Assembly: GCA_012523015.1 (NCBI GenBank)
Contig: JAAYJI010000262.1
Location: forward strand, 1-42,415
Length of the DNA: 42,415 nucleotides
Direction of reading: 5' to 3'
DNA from: Candidatus Hydrogenedentota bacterium
GTDB lineage: Bacteria > Hydrogenedentota > Hydrogenedentia > Hydrogenedentales > CAITNO01
Under the pieces are notes generated by a model, which made no database searches, was not told the DNA's origin, and saw nothing but the letters and a program-made list of their open reading frames with translations. Below are positions 16,273-23,957 of this stretch, one piece after another (positions within the stretch are counted from its first letter, which is position 1; every line of letters starts with the position of its first letter). The position numbers and the translations under genes were made by a program.

Positions 16273-17571
16273 TTAGTTCAAATACCCAAGAGAGCGCATC
16301 ATTTCCACGTCCTCTGTATTGAATTCTACTTCTGTAGCGTTGCCCTTAGGATGATGTGTATCCCACCGTTCCAGAAGTTCCTTCAGCTCGGAGGCGACAT
16401 CCCTTTTCTTCGCGTAAAGATTGCTTCGCTCTTGTGGATCATCAGGCAAAAAGTAAAGCAACATCGGCCCTTGTTGGGGGTGTATAAGCTTCCAGTTGTC
16501 TCGGATGACCGCCTGAAATATTGCGCTCGTTTGGGATAGAATCTTTTTTGCGCCCGGAAGTTTCGGAACTGCGCCTCCATAAGTTTCCATAAACCGGGGG
16601 CGATCCGCAGGCGGCTGCGCTTCTATCAGATTCATACCCAAGGCATAATCCAAGGGATGGAGTCCCGCCAGTCCCAACAAGGTAGGGCCAACATCCATGG
16701 TGGTTACCGCCAGGGAACAGCGCCCCGGCTGAACCTGCTCGGAACAGATCATGAAAGGGACGTGGAGCCCTTCTTGATAGAGATGACGGCCATGACCCAA
16801 ATATCCATGTTCATGCAGATTCTCGCCGTGATCAGCGACAAAGAGGATCCGGGTATCCTTGGGCAAGGCTGCCAACAATACGCCTATATGATGGTCTGTA
16901 TAGGCGACTTCAGAGGCGTATTTGATGCGCGTTTGTGTCTTGCGATCCACTTGGCGCAGGCGTCGCTCGCCGGGATTGAATGTACTATGGAAATGGTAGG
17001 GGGCGTGGGGATCACTATAATGAATCCACGCGAAAAAAGCCTTGTCTTTAGGACGATTCTCCAGCGCTTCAAGGGCGATACGGGTGACCTCTTCCGCTTC
17101 CCGTTCCCCGTTGAAAATACCCCAGCGCCGTTGTTCCAAACGGTCTTCGTAAAAATCAAAGCCGCGATTTAATCCTGATAACCGCGCCCGTAAAGTCCAG
17201 TTGCTTTGCACGGCAAAAGTGTAGTAGCCCGCTTTTTTGAAGGTTTCTGTGATGAGCGGCACCTTATCATCGACCCGCATACCATTGCGGATCACACCGG
17301 TCATTCGCGGATAGCGAGAGCTCAGCATAGCTGTAAAGGAGGGGGCAGTCAGCGGCATTTCACAGCAGGCATTTTCGAAGAGAAGCGCCTGTTTCGCCAA
17401 GGCGTCAATATGGGGCGACGTATTCCATTCACAGCCGTAACAGCCCAAAAAATCGGCACGTAAGGTGTCCACTGACAGCAGGAGTACATTAGGTTGAGCA
17501 ACAGCGCTCACCGCGGCGAAAACAAAGAGACTAACAAAAAAAAATACATTATGATTGGGGCGGATATTCAA
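16273..17571 (-). CDS. Secreted sulfatase-fold hydrolase lacking the formylglycine cysteine
   Basis: The 432-residue protein begins with a signal peptide (1-25) and continues with the sulfatase N-terminal domain: NVLLLSVDTLRADFLGCYG with metal-binding D35, SPHIDALAKQALLFENACC, then PLTAPSFTAMLSSRYP. Classic sulfatases have C/S-x-P-S-R here; this protein has T75-A-P-S-F, so it has neither the residue that becomes formylglycine nor the following Arg. DHGENLHEHGYLGHG supplies the second metal site. A threonine at this place is found in other alkaline-phosphatase-superfamily hydrolases, so a phosphoester or phosphonate substrate is possible. The gene overlaps the upstream lipoprotein gene by 23 bases, which points to coupled expression. 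Sulfate ester hydrolysis should not be assumed. Confidence 0.8.
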   Translation of the reverse strand: MNIRPNHNVFFFVSLFVFAAVSAVAQPNVLLLSVDTLRADFLGCYGCEWNTSPHIDALAKQALLFENACCEMPLTAPSFTAMLSSRYPRMTGVIRNGMRVDDKVPLITETFKKAGYYTFAVQSNWTLRARLSGLNRGFDFYEDRLEQRRWGIFNGEREAEEVTRIALEALENRPKDKAFFAWIHYSDPHAPYHFHSTFNPGERRLRQVDRKTQTRIKYASEVAYTDHHIGVLLAALPKDTRILFVADHGENLHEHGYLGHGRHLYQEGLHVPFMICSEQVQPGRCSLAVTTMDVGPTLLGLAGLHPLDYALGMNLIEAQPPADRPRFMETYGGAVPKLPGAKKILSQTSAIFQAVIRDNWKLIHPQQGPMLLYFLPDDPQERSNLYAKKRDVASELKELLERWDTHHPKGNATEVEFNTEDVEMMRSLGYLN

Positions 17572-17992
17572 TTTTAATTTGAAGTACCTGTTGCAGAGGA
17601 ATTACACGGCTGTGTTCATCACGAATGGAAATGGGGGCTCCGTGATCGTCGAAGGCGGTGAATTCCAGACGAAATTCTCCGGGCGGGGCTTGGAAAGGTA
17701 CGTCAACGCGCATGGACCAGACATTATCACCGGCTTTTTCATCGGGTGTTTGCCCGTCATCGCGGAGACGAAAGGTCAAACGCGGATCTTCCAGAACAAT
17801 ACCTTCAATGCGATGCACGATTTTGTGACGATCTTTCACCGTCAACGTAATCACTGCAGATTCCCCCGGGCTCAATAAAGAAGGCTCAATAGAGGCTCGG
17901 GTGATTTGGGGTTGTTTTGCCAAGGTGTTACATCCGGTAACAGTAACGGCCATCAACAGAAAAACCATCAAATAAACAAGTGGATTACGCAT
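17549..17992 (-). CDS. Small lipoprotein with a beta-sandwich-like domain
   Basis: The 147-residue protein has a lipoprotein signal peptide with a lipobox ending VTG-C21, so it should be lipid-anchored. The mature part looks like one immunoglobulin-like beta-sandwich: SPGESAVITLTVKD, LTFRLRDDGQTPDEKAGDNVWS and GEFRLEFTAFDDHG are alternating strand patterns seen in bacterial Ig-like domains. DDGQTPDEKAGDNVW resembles a calcium-loop-like turn found in choice-of-anchor and similar domains. No catalytic motif is seen. It overlaps the start of the sulfatase-fold gene, suggesting the two act together at the cell surface or in the periplasm. The specific role is unknown. Confidence 0.75.
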   Translation of the reverse strand: MRNPLVYLMVFLLMAVTVTGCNTLAKQPQITRASIEPSLLSPGESAVITLTVKDRHKIVHRIEGIVLEDPRLTFRLRDDGQTPDEKAGDNVWSMRVDVPFQAPPGEFRLEFTAFDDHGAPISIRDEHSRVIPLQQVLQIKIEYPPQS

Positions 17993-18139
17993 GGTTTTAC
18001 CTTTTAGAGAAGCATCGTTCCTATTGTCTTCGATAGATCCTCAATACACCTTTTCAAAGGGATTTTTGGGTCGGGGGCACAGGGCAGTCCTAAAGACAAA
18101 AAACACTATGAATTACCCGAATCATTGTAATAAGAGTAA

Positions 18140-18162
18140 TTGATTTTTACGTAACAAATCAA
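18140..18162. promoter_or_regulatory. Near-perfect palindrome, possible operator
   Basis: Arms TTGATTT (18140-18146) and AAATCAA (18156-18162) flank TTACGTAA (18147-18154), itself a perfect palindrome; one extra base breaks exact symmetry. It lies about 150 bases upstream of the lipoprotein-sulfatase pair, in AT-rich DNA. The regulator is unknown. Confidence 0.4.
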
Positions 18163-18197
18163 ACTTGACCCTCAATCTTGGTTTTATGGGCTGCCAT

Positions 18198-19142
18198 TCA
18201 AAGTCCGGCAGCACTGTAGTAGACGCCATCGGCATGAGGGATTTCTTCTATAAGCCCACGATCCACAAGGTGCTGCAAGAGTTTCGTTAGTTCGAGGGGA
18301 TGAATGCCCAAAGCGGCGGCAATTTCACGGGGTGGGCAGGGTCGCCGTTTTATCATGTTCAATACGGAAAGTTCGTCCGCCTCCGAGTCGGGCTGCTCGT
18401 CGCCGGAATGGAAAGGCGCGATAACTTCTGCCCTAGGCTCAAATAATTTGGCGAACGCATGTAATTGCTTAAACGGAACTGCTTTCGCCGAGGACTGGGC
18501 AGGGGGGCGTGCAATGGTATTCAACTGAATGCGGTCAGGTCGAATCCTCCGCGCGATTGCTGCTATTTCACGAAGCTGTTCTTCTGCCGTGTTTACGCCA
18601 TTGATAAGCATCACCTCGAGCCAGATGGTATTGATAAAACTTTCGCGGAAAACAATCAATCCGTCAACCATCTGATCAAAACTGATGCTCGGCGCCGGCC
18701 GATCAATTTTTTCAAAAAGAGCTGCATTGCCTGCGTCAAGCGAGGGCAGGACCAAATCAGCATGTTGTAAGGCAGCACGTACTTTTGCATCCCAAAGAAG
18801 CGAACCATTCGTAATGACGGCAACCGGGATAGAGGAGAGGGCTTTTATGGCATCTATAATTTGACCGATCCCTGTGTGGAGGGTAGGTTCTCCGGAGGCA
18901 GAGACGGTGATGAAATCCTGCGCAGGATGCGTTTCCAAAAAGTCTTTCATTTCCTGTACGAGTGCCTCCACAGGCACATAATTTTTCCGTTCACTTGTTT
19001 TTAGGGTCGTTCTGCCCTGTTCACAATACACACAATCGTAGGTGCACGTCTTAAAAGGCATAATATCCAGTCCGAGGGATCTGCCCAAGCGACGGGATAA
19101 TACGGGGCCAAAAATATAACGATAGCTTTTGGGTGGGCTCAT
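18198..19142 (-). CDS. Radical SAM protein with C-terminal winged-helix-like domain (COG0731-like)
   Basis: The 314-residue protein has the radical SAM cluster motif C33-x3-C37-x2-C40 in KTCTYDCVYCEQG, preceded by FGPVLSRRLGRSLGLDI, a pattern of the Fe-S oxidoreductase group known as COG0731. VSASGEPTLH supplies a SAM-binding strand and the barrel runs to about residue 225. Residues about 245-314 (LSVLNMIKRRPCPPREIAAALGIHPLELTKLLQHLVDRGLIEE) read as a winged helix, perhaps for nucleic-acid or protein contact. The reaction is unknown. The start is the ATG at 19142 with a GGAG site five bases upstream. It follows the arginine decarboxylase gene by 48 bases on the same strand, so the two are probably one operon. 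A link to polyamine chemistry is only a suggestion. Confidence 0.88.
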   Translation of the reverse strand: MSPPKSYRYIFGPVLSRRLGRSLGLDIMPFKTCTYDCVYCEQGRTTLKTSERKNYVPVEALVQEMKDFLETHPAQDFITVSASGEPTLHTGIGQIIDAIKALSSIPVAVITNGSLLWDAKVRAALQHADLVLPSLDAGNAALFEKIDRPAPSISFDQMVDGLIVFRESFINTIWLEVMLINGVNTAEEQLREIAAIARRIRPDRIQLNTIARPPAQSSAKAVPFKQLHAFAKLFEPRAEVIAPFHSGDEQPDSEADELSVLNMIKRRPCPPREIAAALGIHPLELTKLLQHLVDRGLIEEIPHADGVYYSAAGL

Positions 19143-19190
19143 GATTGCTCCATGATGGGCTGCGTAAAAAATCTGAACAGTCCAATTGTT

Positions 19191-19736
19191 TTAAGGTACC
19201 AGAACCGCCGCCGAGATGACCGTTGTCCAGCGTCCATCTTTGTCGCCCAGGGCGGCTTTGGTGATATTGGTTGTACGAATGATTTTGCCGCTAATGCTCC
19301 AAATGTCTCGTTTCTCATCCCAGCTTTTGTCCGGGTCAAATTCCAGGCCCAAAACCGTTGCGAGCATTTCCGCGGCAAGGTCTTCTGCATAATCGCCGGC
19401 TTTGTCGCCTGTTTCCCCGCAGCTATGGTGTTCAGAGAGATATCCGAATTGCTTTGGATCACGAGGCACTGCGACGCCTATGGAAGCGGCAATCAAACGG
19501 CGCGGTTCATTGGTCGCTGATTCGCTTAGTACGACATGCGTAATTTGTCCTGCTTTCATTTCCGCCAGACCCTTTTCCGGTTTGACCAATTTGCAGCCCG
19601 GCGGAAAAATACTGGAGACGCGAACCAGATTGAATTGGGCGATGCCGCAATCACGCAATGCCAGTTCGAAACTGGAAAGGCGTTCCCGATGACGTCCAAC
19701 ACCATGGGTTAAAAAAATGCGGGTGGGTACGTACAT
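19191..19736 (-). CDS. pdaD: Pyruvoyl-dependent arginine decarboxylase
   Basis: This enzyme makes agmatine from arginine, the first step of one polyamine pathway, without PLP. The 181-residue proenzyme has the self-cleavage site NLVRVSSIFPPGC: by analogy with the archaeal enzyme, the chain is cut between S41 and S42 and S42 becomes the pyruvoyl group. Other family features are GVGRHRERLSSFELALRD near the N-terminus, LVKPEKGLAEMKAGQITHVVLSE, and a C-terminal region with AEDLAAEMLATVLGLEFD. Length is usual. The ATG follows an AAGGAG-type site, and a candidate promoter is at 19810-19838. No agmatine-processing gene is visible nearby. Confidence 0.92.
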   Translation of the reverse strand: MYVPTRIFLTHGVGRHRERLSSFELALRDCGIAQFNLVRVSSIFPPGCKLVKPEKGLAEMKAGQITHVVLSESATNEPRRLIAASIGVAVPRDPKQFGYLSEHHSCGETGDKAGDYAEDLAAEMLATVLGLEFDPDKSWDEKRDIWSISGKIIRTTNITKAALGDKDGRWTTVISAAVLVP

Positions 19737-20091
19737 GGCTTATCTCCTTAGGGAAAAAGTGGAGAACCAATCTATTCCTGAATCTGCTTAAAAACCGCTA
19801 ACTTAAATCATTGTAAAACATTTTTTCTCTTCAAACAATAAACGCAAAAATAAAAGATTGTTTTTGCATCCTCTTTTGTGTGTTCTACAATTTTCAGAAA
19901 AACAGCGATTTACTTTTGGTGAAACATATGGAATTTTGAAAGAGTCAAAACAATAGCAAGCTTGTATGTTTTTAGATTCTGTTTTCCTAAAAGATCACGA
20001 ATCGGAATCAGTGGAATTTATAAAAGTAAAGCGCATGACGTATTTCATCGCAGCTCATGGAACAGATTAATCTTGATTGGAAGGAAGCATC
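19737..20091. other. Divergent intergenic region between pdaD and the prepilin-like gene
   Basis: The region is AT-rich and holds the candidate pdaD promoter. On the plus strand a TATAAA-like element at 20019-20024 could serve the prepilin-like gene, but no matching -35 box is visible. A GGAAGGAAG site sits just before the ATG at 20092. I see no RNA gene or coding frame here. Confidence 0.5.
19810..19838 (-). promoter_or_regulatory. Candidate sigma70 promoter for pdaD
   Basis: On the minus strand TTGTTT (19833-19838) and TACAAT (19810-19815) are separated by 17 bases. The predicted start lies about 65 bases before the pdaD ATG. Confidence 0.45.
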
Positions 20092-21069
20092 ATGATTTAC
20101 AGGAAAAAGGGATTTACGCTCATTGAGTTGCTGGTGGTAATAGCAATCATCAGTATATTAGCCTCCATCTTATTGCCGGCTCTTTCCCGTGCCCGTGAAG
20201 CGGCTCGCAGGAAAAGTTGTCAAAATAATTTAAAACAATGGGGCATTATTTTTAAGCTCTATGCCGACGAATCAAAAGGGCATAAATATCCGCCCATGCA
20301 ATTCCGCGCCCATTCCAATTTTTCCGCGGACATTGCCATCGGACCCATGGTCAGTTCTATTTATCCCGACTATTTCAACGATCCTGCCATCGCTGTTTGT
20401 CCTTCTGATGCTACCAGTTCCGTAGACGATTTTAAAGATGAAAATGGCGACTGGAATATTTATGACAAACCCGATCGGATCGACACGAGTTATGCGTATC
20501 TGGGCTTTTTGCTGGATAAATGCGGAGATAACATGCCGCCTGAAGCGTTTATTGCACTCAATGATCTCATGGGAATGATCCCGCAAGTGTCCAACCGTTT
20601 TATCTTGGATGATCCCCATGCTACCGGTCCCTACCAGTTCGTTTCTTTGTTATTGTCCACGGTTCAAGAAGTCTTGACCCGCCGCCTGGCCGGGGAAGAT
20701 CCCTATGTTGCTTCTTTTCAAGTGGTCGATACGGATAAAGAAGTTGATTCTCTTTCCACTTCAAGCGGGTTGATGCCCATGGGCAACGGCGGCAGTAAAA
20801 CGATTTATAGATTAAGTGAAGGAATCGAGCGATTTTTAATTACCGATATTAACAATCCGCAAAGCGGGGCTATCGCGCAAAGTCATGTATGGGTCATGTT
20901 TGACGCCCTGTCCACCAATGTGCGCTATTTCAACCATGTTCCCGGCGGCTGCAATGTCCTGTATATGGATGGTCATGTTGATTTCCTTTTGTACCCTTCC
21001 CGTGAAGCGCCGGTGAATAAGGGAATGGCGTTGTTCTTGGGTACTATGCTGGATCGCAGTCGGGGTTAA
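20092..21069 (+). CDS. Prepilin-like protein with type IV pilin methylation site and C-terminal DGHV motif
   Basis: The 325-residue protein starts [21 protein letters not shown], a class III prepilin signal: cleavage after Gly7, Phe at +1 and Glu at +5, followed by one hydrophobic helix. The basic segment [19 protein letters not shown] follows, as in the large pseudopilin family of Planctomycetes, Lentisphaerae and Hydrogenedentes. Near the C-terminus [12 protein letters not shown] matches the family H-x9-DG/DGHV signature. Such proteins are thought to be exported and processed by PilD-like peptidase, but their function is mostly unknown. The ATG at 20092 has a GGAAGGAAG site upstream. A small lipoprotein gene follows 28 bases later on the same strand. 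Confidence 0.88.
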   Translation: MIYRKKGFTLIELLVVIAIISILASILLPALSRAREAARRKSCQNNLKQWGIIFKLYADESKGHKYPPMQFRAHSNFSADIAIGPMVSSIYPDYFNDPAIAVCPSDATSSVDDFKDENGDWNIYDKPDRIDTSYAYLGFLLDKCGDNMPPEAFIALNDLMGMIPQVSNRFILDDPHATGPYQFVSLLLSTVQEVLTRRLAGEDPYVASFQVVDTDKEVDSLSTSSGLMPMGNGGSKTIYRLSEGIERFLITDINNPQSGAIAQSHVWVMFDALSTNVRYFNHVPGGCNVLYMDGHVDFLLYPSREAPVNKGMALFLGTMLDRSRG

Positions 21070-21097
21070 TATGCCGAAGAATGAGGAGAACAGTATC

Positions 21098-21529
21098 ATG
21101 CTTAAGTATAAGCTCTTTGCGGGAGCGATGATTTTGCTCTTGGTTATGGTCTTGGTCGGTTGCGGTCCGTCAGAAGAGGAACGCAAAGCCATGCAAACCT
21201 TCAATGACCTCGATGAATTAATCGCTCACGGCGGTTATGTCAAAAAGTTTGAGCGTTTTGAATCACGGCCGGATAAAGTGTTTGTTATTGAGGCGGAAAT
21301 CGTTGATGCCGACGATGTGCCCTTGGGCCTCTTGCGTTCGGAGCGTGTCGAAGGTTTCGGCACTGCCCGGCCTCGCATTCAATGGTATAAAACACCCGGC
21401 GTACGTGAAGAATGGACTCCGCCGCGACGCGGCAACAGGCGCGGTCCCCGGGGCGAAGGCGGCCCGCCGAGACGAGAAGGTCAACGGGGAAGACGCGACG
21501 GCGCGGCGCCGAGAGAGGGCGAATCCTAA
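21098..21529 (+). CDS. Small lipoprotein with Arg/Gly/Pro-rich tail
   Basis: The 143-residue protein has a lipoprotein signal peptide with a lipobox ending LVG-C22. Residues about 30-105 form a compact acidic/basic region with no motif that I recognise. The last 36 residues are strongly basic and rich in Arg, Gly and Pro (for example RRGNRRGPRGEGGPPRREGQ), resembling RGG-type disordered tails. On a lipoprotein such a tail could bind anionic polymers such as LPS, teichoic-like polymers or nucleic acid; this is inference. A GAGGAG site precedes the ATG at 21098; the upstream in-frame ATG at 21071 lacks one. The gene directly follows the prepilin-like gene and is likely cotranscribed. Confidence 0.75.
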   Translation: MLKYKLFAGAMILLLVMVLVGCGPSEEERKAMQTFNDLDELIAHGGYVKKFERFESRPDKVFVIEAEIVDADDVPLGLLRSERVEGFGTARPRIQWYKTPGVREEWTPPRRGNRRGPRGEGGPPRREGQRGRRDGAAPREGES

Positions 21530-21546
21530 GCATACACAGGAATCGC

Positions 21547-22155
21547 TTATAAAAAACGTGCCTTTTCAGGGTTCATATAGTCGAAGAGGGTCATCCCTAA
21601 TTGGCGCATCAACGTATCCAGACGCACGATGGGCAATCCGAGCACATTGAGATAGCATCCTTCGTAGCGTGAGACCAGCAGACTGCCGGGACCATCCACT
21701 GTATACGCGCCGGCACGATCCAGGGGGGAGACTGCCTTCACAAAATGCTCAATCTCCGCCTCGTTCAAAAGCCGAAAACTAACAGCCGTTGTTTCAGAAC
21801 CTTGTACTTCCTGCCCTGTCGCAGTATCACAAAGTGCGACGCCCGTAATTACCTCGTGAGTTTTTCCCGACAACAGGCTTAGCATGCGCCGTGCATCGTC
21901 TAAATCTACAGGCTTAGACAATACTTCATTGCCTAAAAAAACGAGGGTGTCAGCAGCAATGACAAGGGTATCTGCTGCTGCTGTAGACGCCACTGCCGCA
22001 CATTTACGTTTGGCATTTGTTTTGACAATGTCCTCGGGACATTCACCCACGTCGTTTTCATCTATCATGGGAGCTTGAACCTGATAAGATAGGCCAAGAT
22101 CGTCTAGGAGCGCACGACGTCGGGGAGAGCCCGAAGCGAGGATAAGGGACTTCAT
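21547..22155 (-). CDS. maf: Maf-family nucleoside triphosphate pyrophosphatase
   Basis: Maf proteins hydrolyse non-canonical or canonical nucleoside triphosphates to the monophosphate and pyrophosphate, guarding nucleotide pools; some also affect septum formation. The 202-residue protein begins with the signature LILASGSPRRRALLDDLG. It continues with VIAADTLVFLGNEVLSKP containing the catalytic Asp, then LSGKTHEVITGVAL, and ends with the PLDRAGAYTVDG and VVGLP-like LNVLGLPIVRL segments. Length matches the family. The ATG at 22155 begins at the conserved strand; the open frame running on to 22278 is not supported by a ribosome site. It is transcribed divergently from the small membrane protein gene and converges on the lipoprotein gene. 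Confidence 0.92.
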   Translation of the reverse strand: MKSLILASGSPRRRALLDDLGLSYQVQAPMIDENDVGECPEDIVKTNAKRKCAAVASTAAADTLVIAADTLVFLGNEVLSKPVDLDDARRMLSLLSGKTHEVITGVALCDTATGQEVQGSETTAVSFRLLNEAEIEHFVKAVSPLDRAGAYTVDGPGSLLVSRYEGCYLNVLGLPIVRLDTLMRQLGMTLFDYMNPEKARFL

Positions 22156-22203
22156 AATAGTGATCCGTATTGAGGCTTTGTAACTTTTCCGTGTATCATA
22201 TGT

Positions 22204-22248
22204 ATTGTAATCAAAATATAGCTTTCTGCCTTTGAATAAAATTACAAT
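22204..22248. promoter_or_regulatory. Separated inverted repeat in a divergent intergenic region
   Basis: ATTGTAAT (22204-22211) and its reverse complement ATTACAAT (22241-22248) are 29 bases apart, between the divergent starts of maf and the small membrane protein. The same 8-mer also occurs at 18124-18131 and 35706-35713, both intergenic. Chance in AT-rich DNA is possible. Confidence 0.25.
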
Positions 22249-22267
22249 CTCCGAGGAGTTTAAAAAA

Positions 22268-22426
22268 ATGAAACACATTAAAACAACTACGCTACGTTCT
22301 GCTCACCCCAAACAGGCGATGAGCACTTCAACCATTTTGACCATCGTCGGTTCCGTGTTTACCGGTATCGGTTCAATCTTGCTGGCTGTCAGTGCTTCTA
22401 TCGATCCCAAAGTGTTTGAAGATTAA
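22268..22426 (+). CDS. Small single-pass membrane protein
   Basis: The 52-residue protein has a short basic, polar N-terminus (MKHIKTTTLRSAHPKQAM), one likely membrane helix (about residues 20-42, ILTIVGSVFTGIGSILLAV), and a short acidic end. I recognise no family. It is shorter than a usual gene, but a GAGGAG site (22253-22258) stands 9 bases before the ATG and the reading frame ends cleanly, 9 bases before the convergent fumC stop. An in-frame upstream ATG at 22232 is less likely. It could be a regulatory small membrane protein, but there is no evidence for a partner. Confidence 0.55.
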   Translation: MKHIKTTTLRSAHPKQAMSTSTILTIVGSVFTGIGSILLAVSASIDPKVFED

Positions 22427-22435
22427 GCGACCCCC

Positions 22436-23842
22436 CTATTGGTCCGTATCGATCGCTTTGGGGCTAATCATTTCTTCGGGGCGGACGAGTCTGTCAAATT
22501 CTTCCCCACCCAATAAACCCAAAGTCACTGCGGCGTCACGCAAACTTATGTTTTCCTCATAGGCGTGTCTGGCGATGGCGGCTGCCTTATCATATCCCAA
22601 TACACGGTTCAGTGCAGTGACCAGCATGCGCGAGCTGTCCAGATGTTTTTGAATACGCTCTTTGTTGGGTTCTATGCCATCGACACAGCGTATCCGAAGC
22701 GATTCCATGGCATCGGCAAGTAAGGTAATGGACTGCAATACGTTGTAAATGAGCACCGGCTTATAGACGTTTAATTCAAGGTTGCCTGATGCGCCGGCAA
22801 TGGTGACCGTCACATCGTTGCCCATGACTTGCGCCGCCGCCATGGTAAGTGCCTCGCATTGGGTAGGATTAACTTTGCCCGGCATGATCGAGGAGCCCGG
22901 TTCATTTTCCGGCAAACACAGTTCACCAATACCGCAGCGCGGACCGCTGGCAAGCCACTGAATGTCATTGGCGATTTTCAAGAGCGACACGGCTGTGGTT
23001 TTTAACGCGCCGTGTATCGTGACCAAGGCATCATGGGCGGCAAGGGCTTCAAACTTGTTGGGGGCAGGTATCAAGGGTAAAGCCAGTTCCTCAGCAAGTA
23101 CTTCAGCCATGCGCTGATCGAAACCTAAAGGTGCGTTTAATCCCGTTCCCACCGCGGTGCCGCCAATGGCAAGTTCGAATAAGGCGGGCAAACATGCCTT
23201 GCAACGCTCCCAATTGTTGGTCATTTGCTGTGCATATCCCGAAAATTCTTGACCCAAGGTCAATGGGGTTGCATCCATCAGGTGGGTTCGCCCGATTTTT
23301 ATAATCTTCTCAAATTCTTGGGCTTTTCCACGCAGGCTTTGACCCAGCAAGTCTAGCTGCGGGATGAATCTGTCCACCAACTGTTTGGCCGCAGCAAGGT
23401 GCATGGCTGTCGGGAAAACATCATTCGATGATTGGCTCATGTTTACATGGTCGTTGGGATGAACCGGTGTTTTACTCCCGAGCTCGCCGCCCAGCAATTC
23501 GATGGCACGGTTCGCGATGACCTCGTTTACGTTCATATTCGATTGCGTACCGCTGCCGGTCTGCCAAAGGGAGAGCGGGAAAGAGTCGTCCCACTTTCCT
23601 GATGATACTTCCCGAGCAGCGATGATGATCGCATTTGAAAGCAATGAAGGTAAAAGCCCCAATTCTTCGTTGACCGCTGCTGCTGTTGCTTTGATCAATG
23701 CCAACGCGTGAATAACCTCAAGGGGCATCCGTTCTTTGCCTATAGGGAAATTAACGAGAGCGCGCATGGTTTGTGCGCCAAAATATTGATCTGCAGGAAC
23801 CTGTATTTCTCCCAAGCTATCTTTTTCTACACGGTGTTTCAT
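22436..23842 (-). CDS. fumC: Class II fumarate hydratase
   Basis: FumC interconverts fumarate and L-malate in the citric acid cycle without an iron-sulfur cluster. The 468-residue protein has [56 protein letters not shown], and the signature [16 protein letters not shown], all typical of class II fumarases. Aspartate ammonia-lyase is a relative, but the [10 protein letters not shown] segment and the length favour fumarase. The ATG at 23842 has an AGGAG site eight bases upstream; the frame continuing to 23941 looks non-coding. It lies 115 bases downstream of the penicillin-binding protein gene on the same strand. Confidence 0.94.
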   Translation of the reverse strand: MKHRVEKDSLGEIQVPADQYFGAQTMRALVNFPIGKERMPLEVIHALALIKATAAAVNEELGLLPSLLSNAIIIAAREVSSGKWDDSFPLSLWQTGSGTQSNMNVNEVIANRAIELLGGELGSKTPVHPNDHVNMSQSSNDVFPTAMHLAAAKQLVDRFIPQLDLLGQSLRGKAQEFEKIIKIGRTHLMDATPLTLGQEFSGYAQQMTNNWERCKACLPALFELAIGGTAVGTGLNAPLGFDQRMAEVLAEELALPLIPAPNKFEALAAHDALVTIHGALKTTAVSLLKIANDIQWLASGPRCGIGELCLPENEPGSSIMPGKVNPTQCEALTMAAAQVMGNDVTVTIAGASGNLELNVYKPVLIYNVLQSITLLADAMESLRIRCVDGIEPNKERIQKHLDSSRMLVTALNRVLGYDKAAAIARHAYEENISLRDAAVTLGLLGGEEFDRLVRPEEMISPKAIDTDQ

Positions 23843-23957
23843 GTCGGATACTCCTGTATGCAGTGGGGTCATCACGACCATTCTCCACGAAAGCAGTCGG
23901 CGCCTGCGTCTTGGGAGATAAGACAAAAAGCATTGGATCAACAGTCGACCATGGCCG

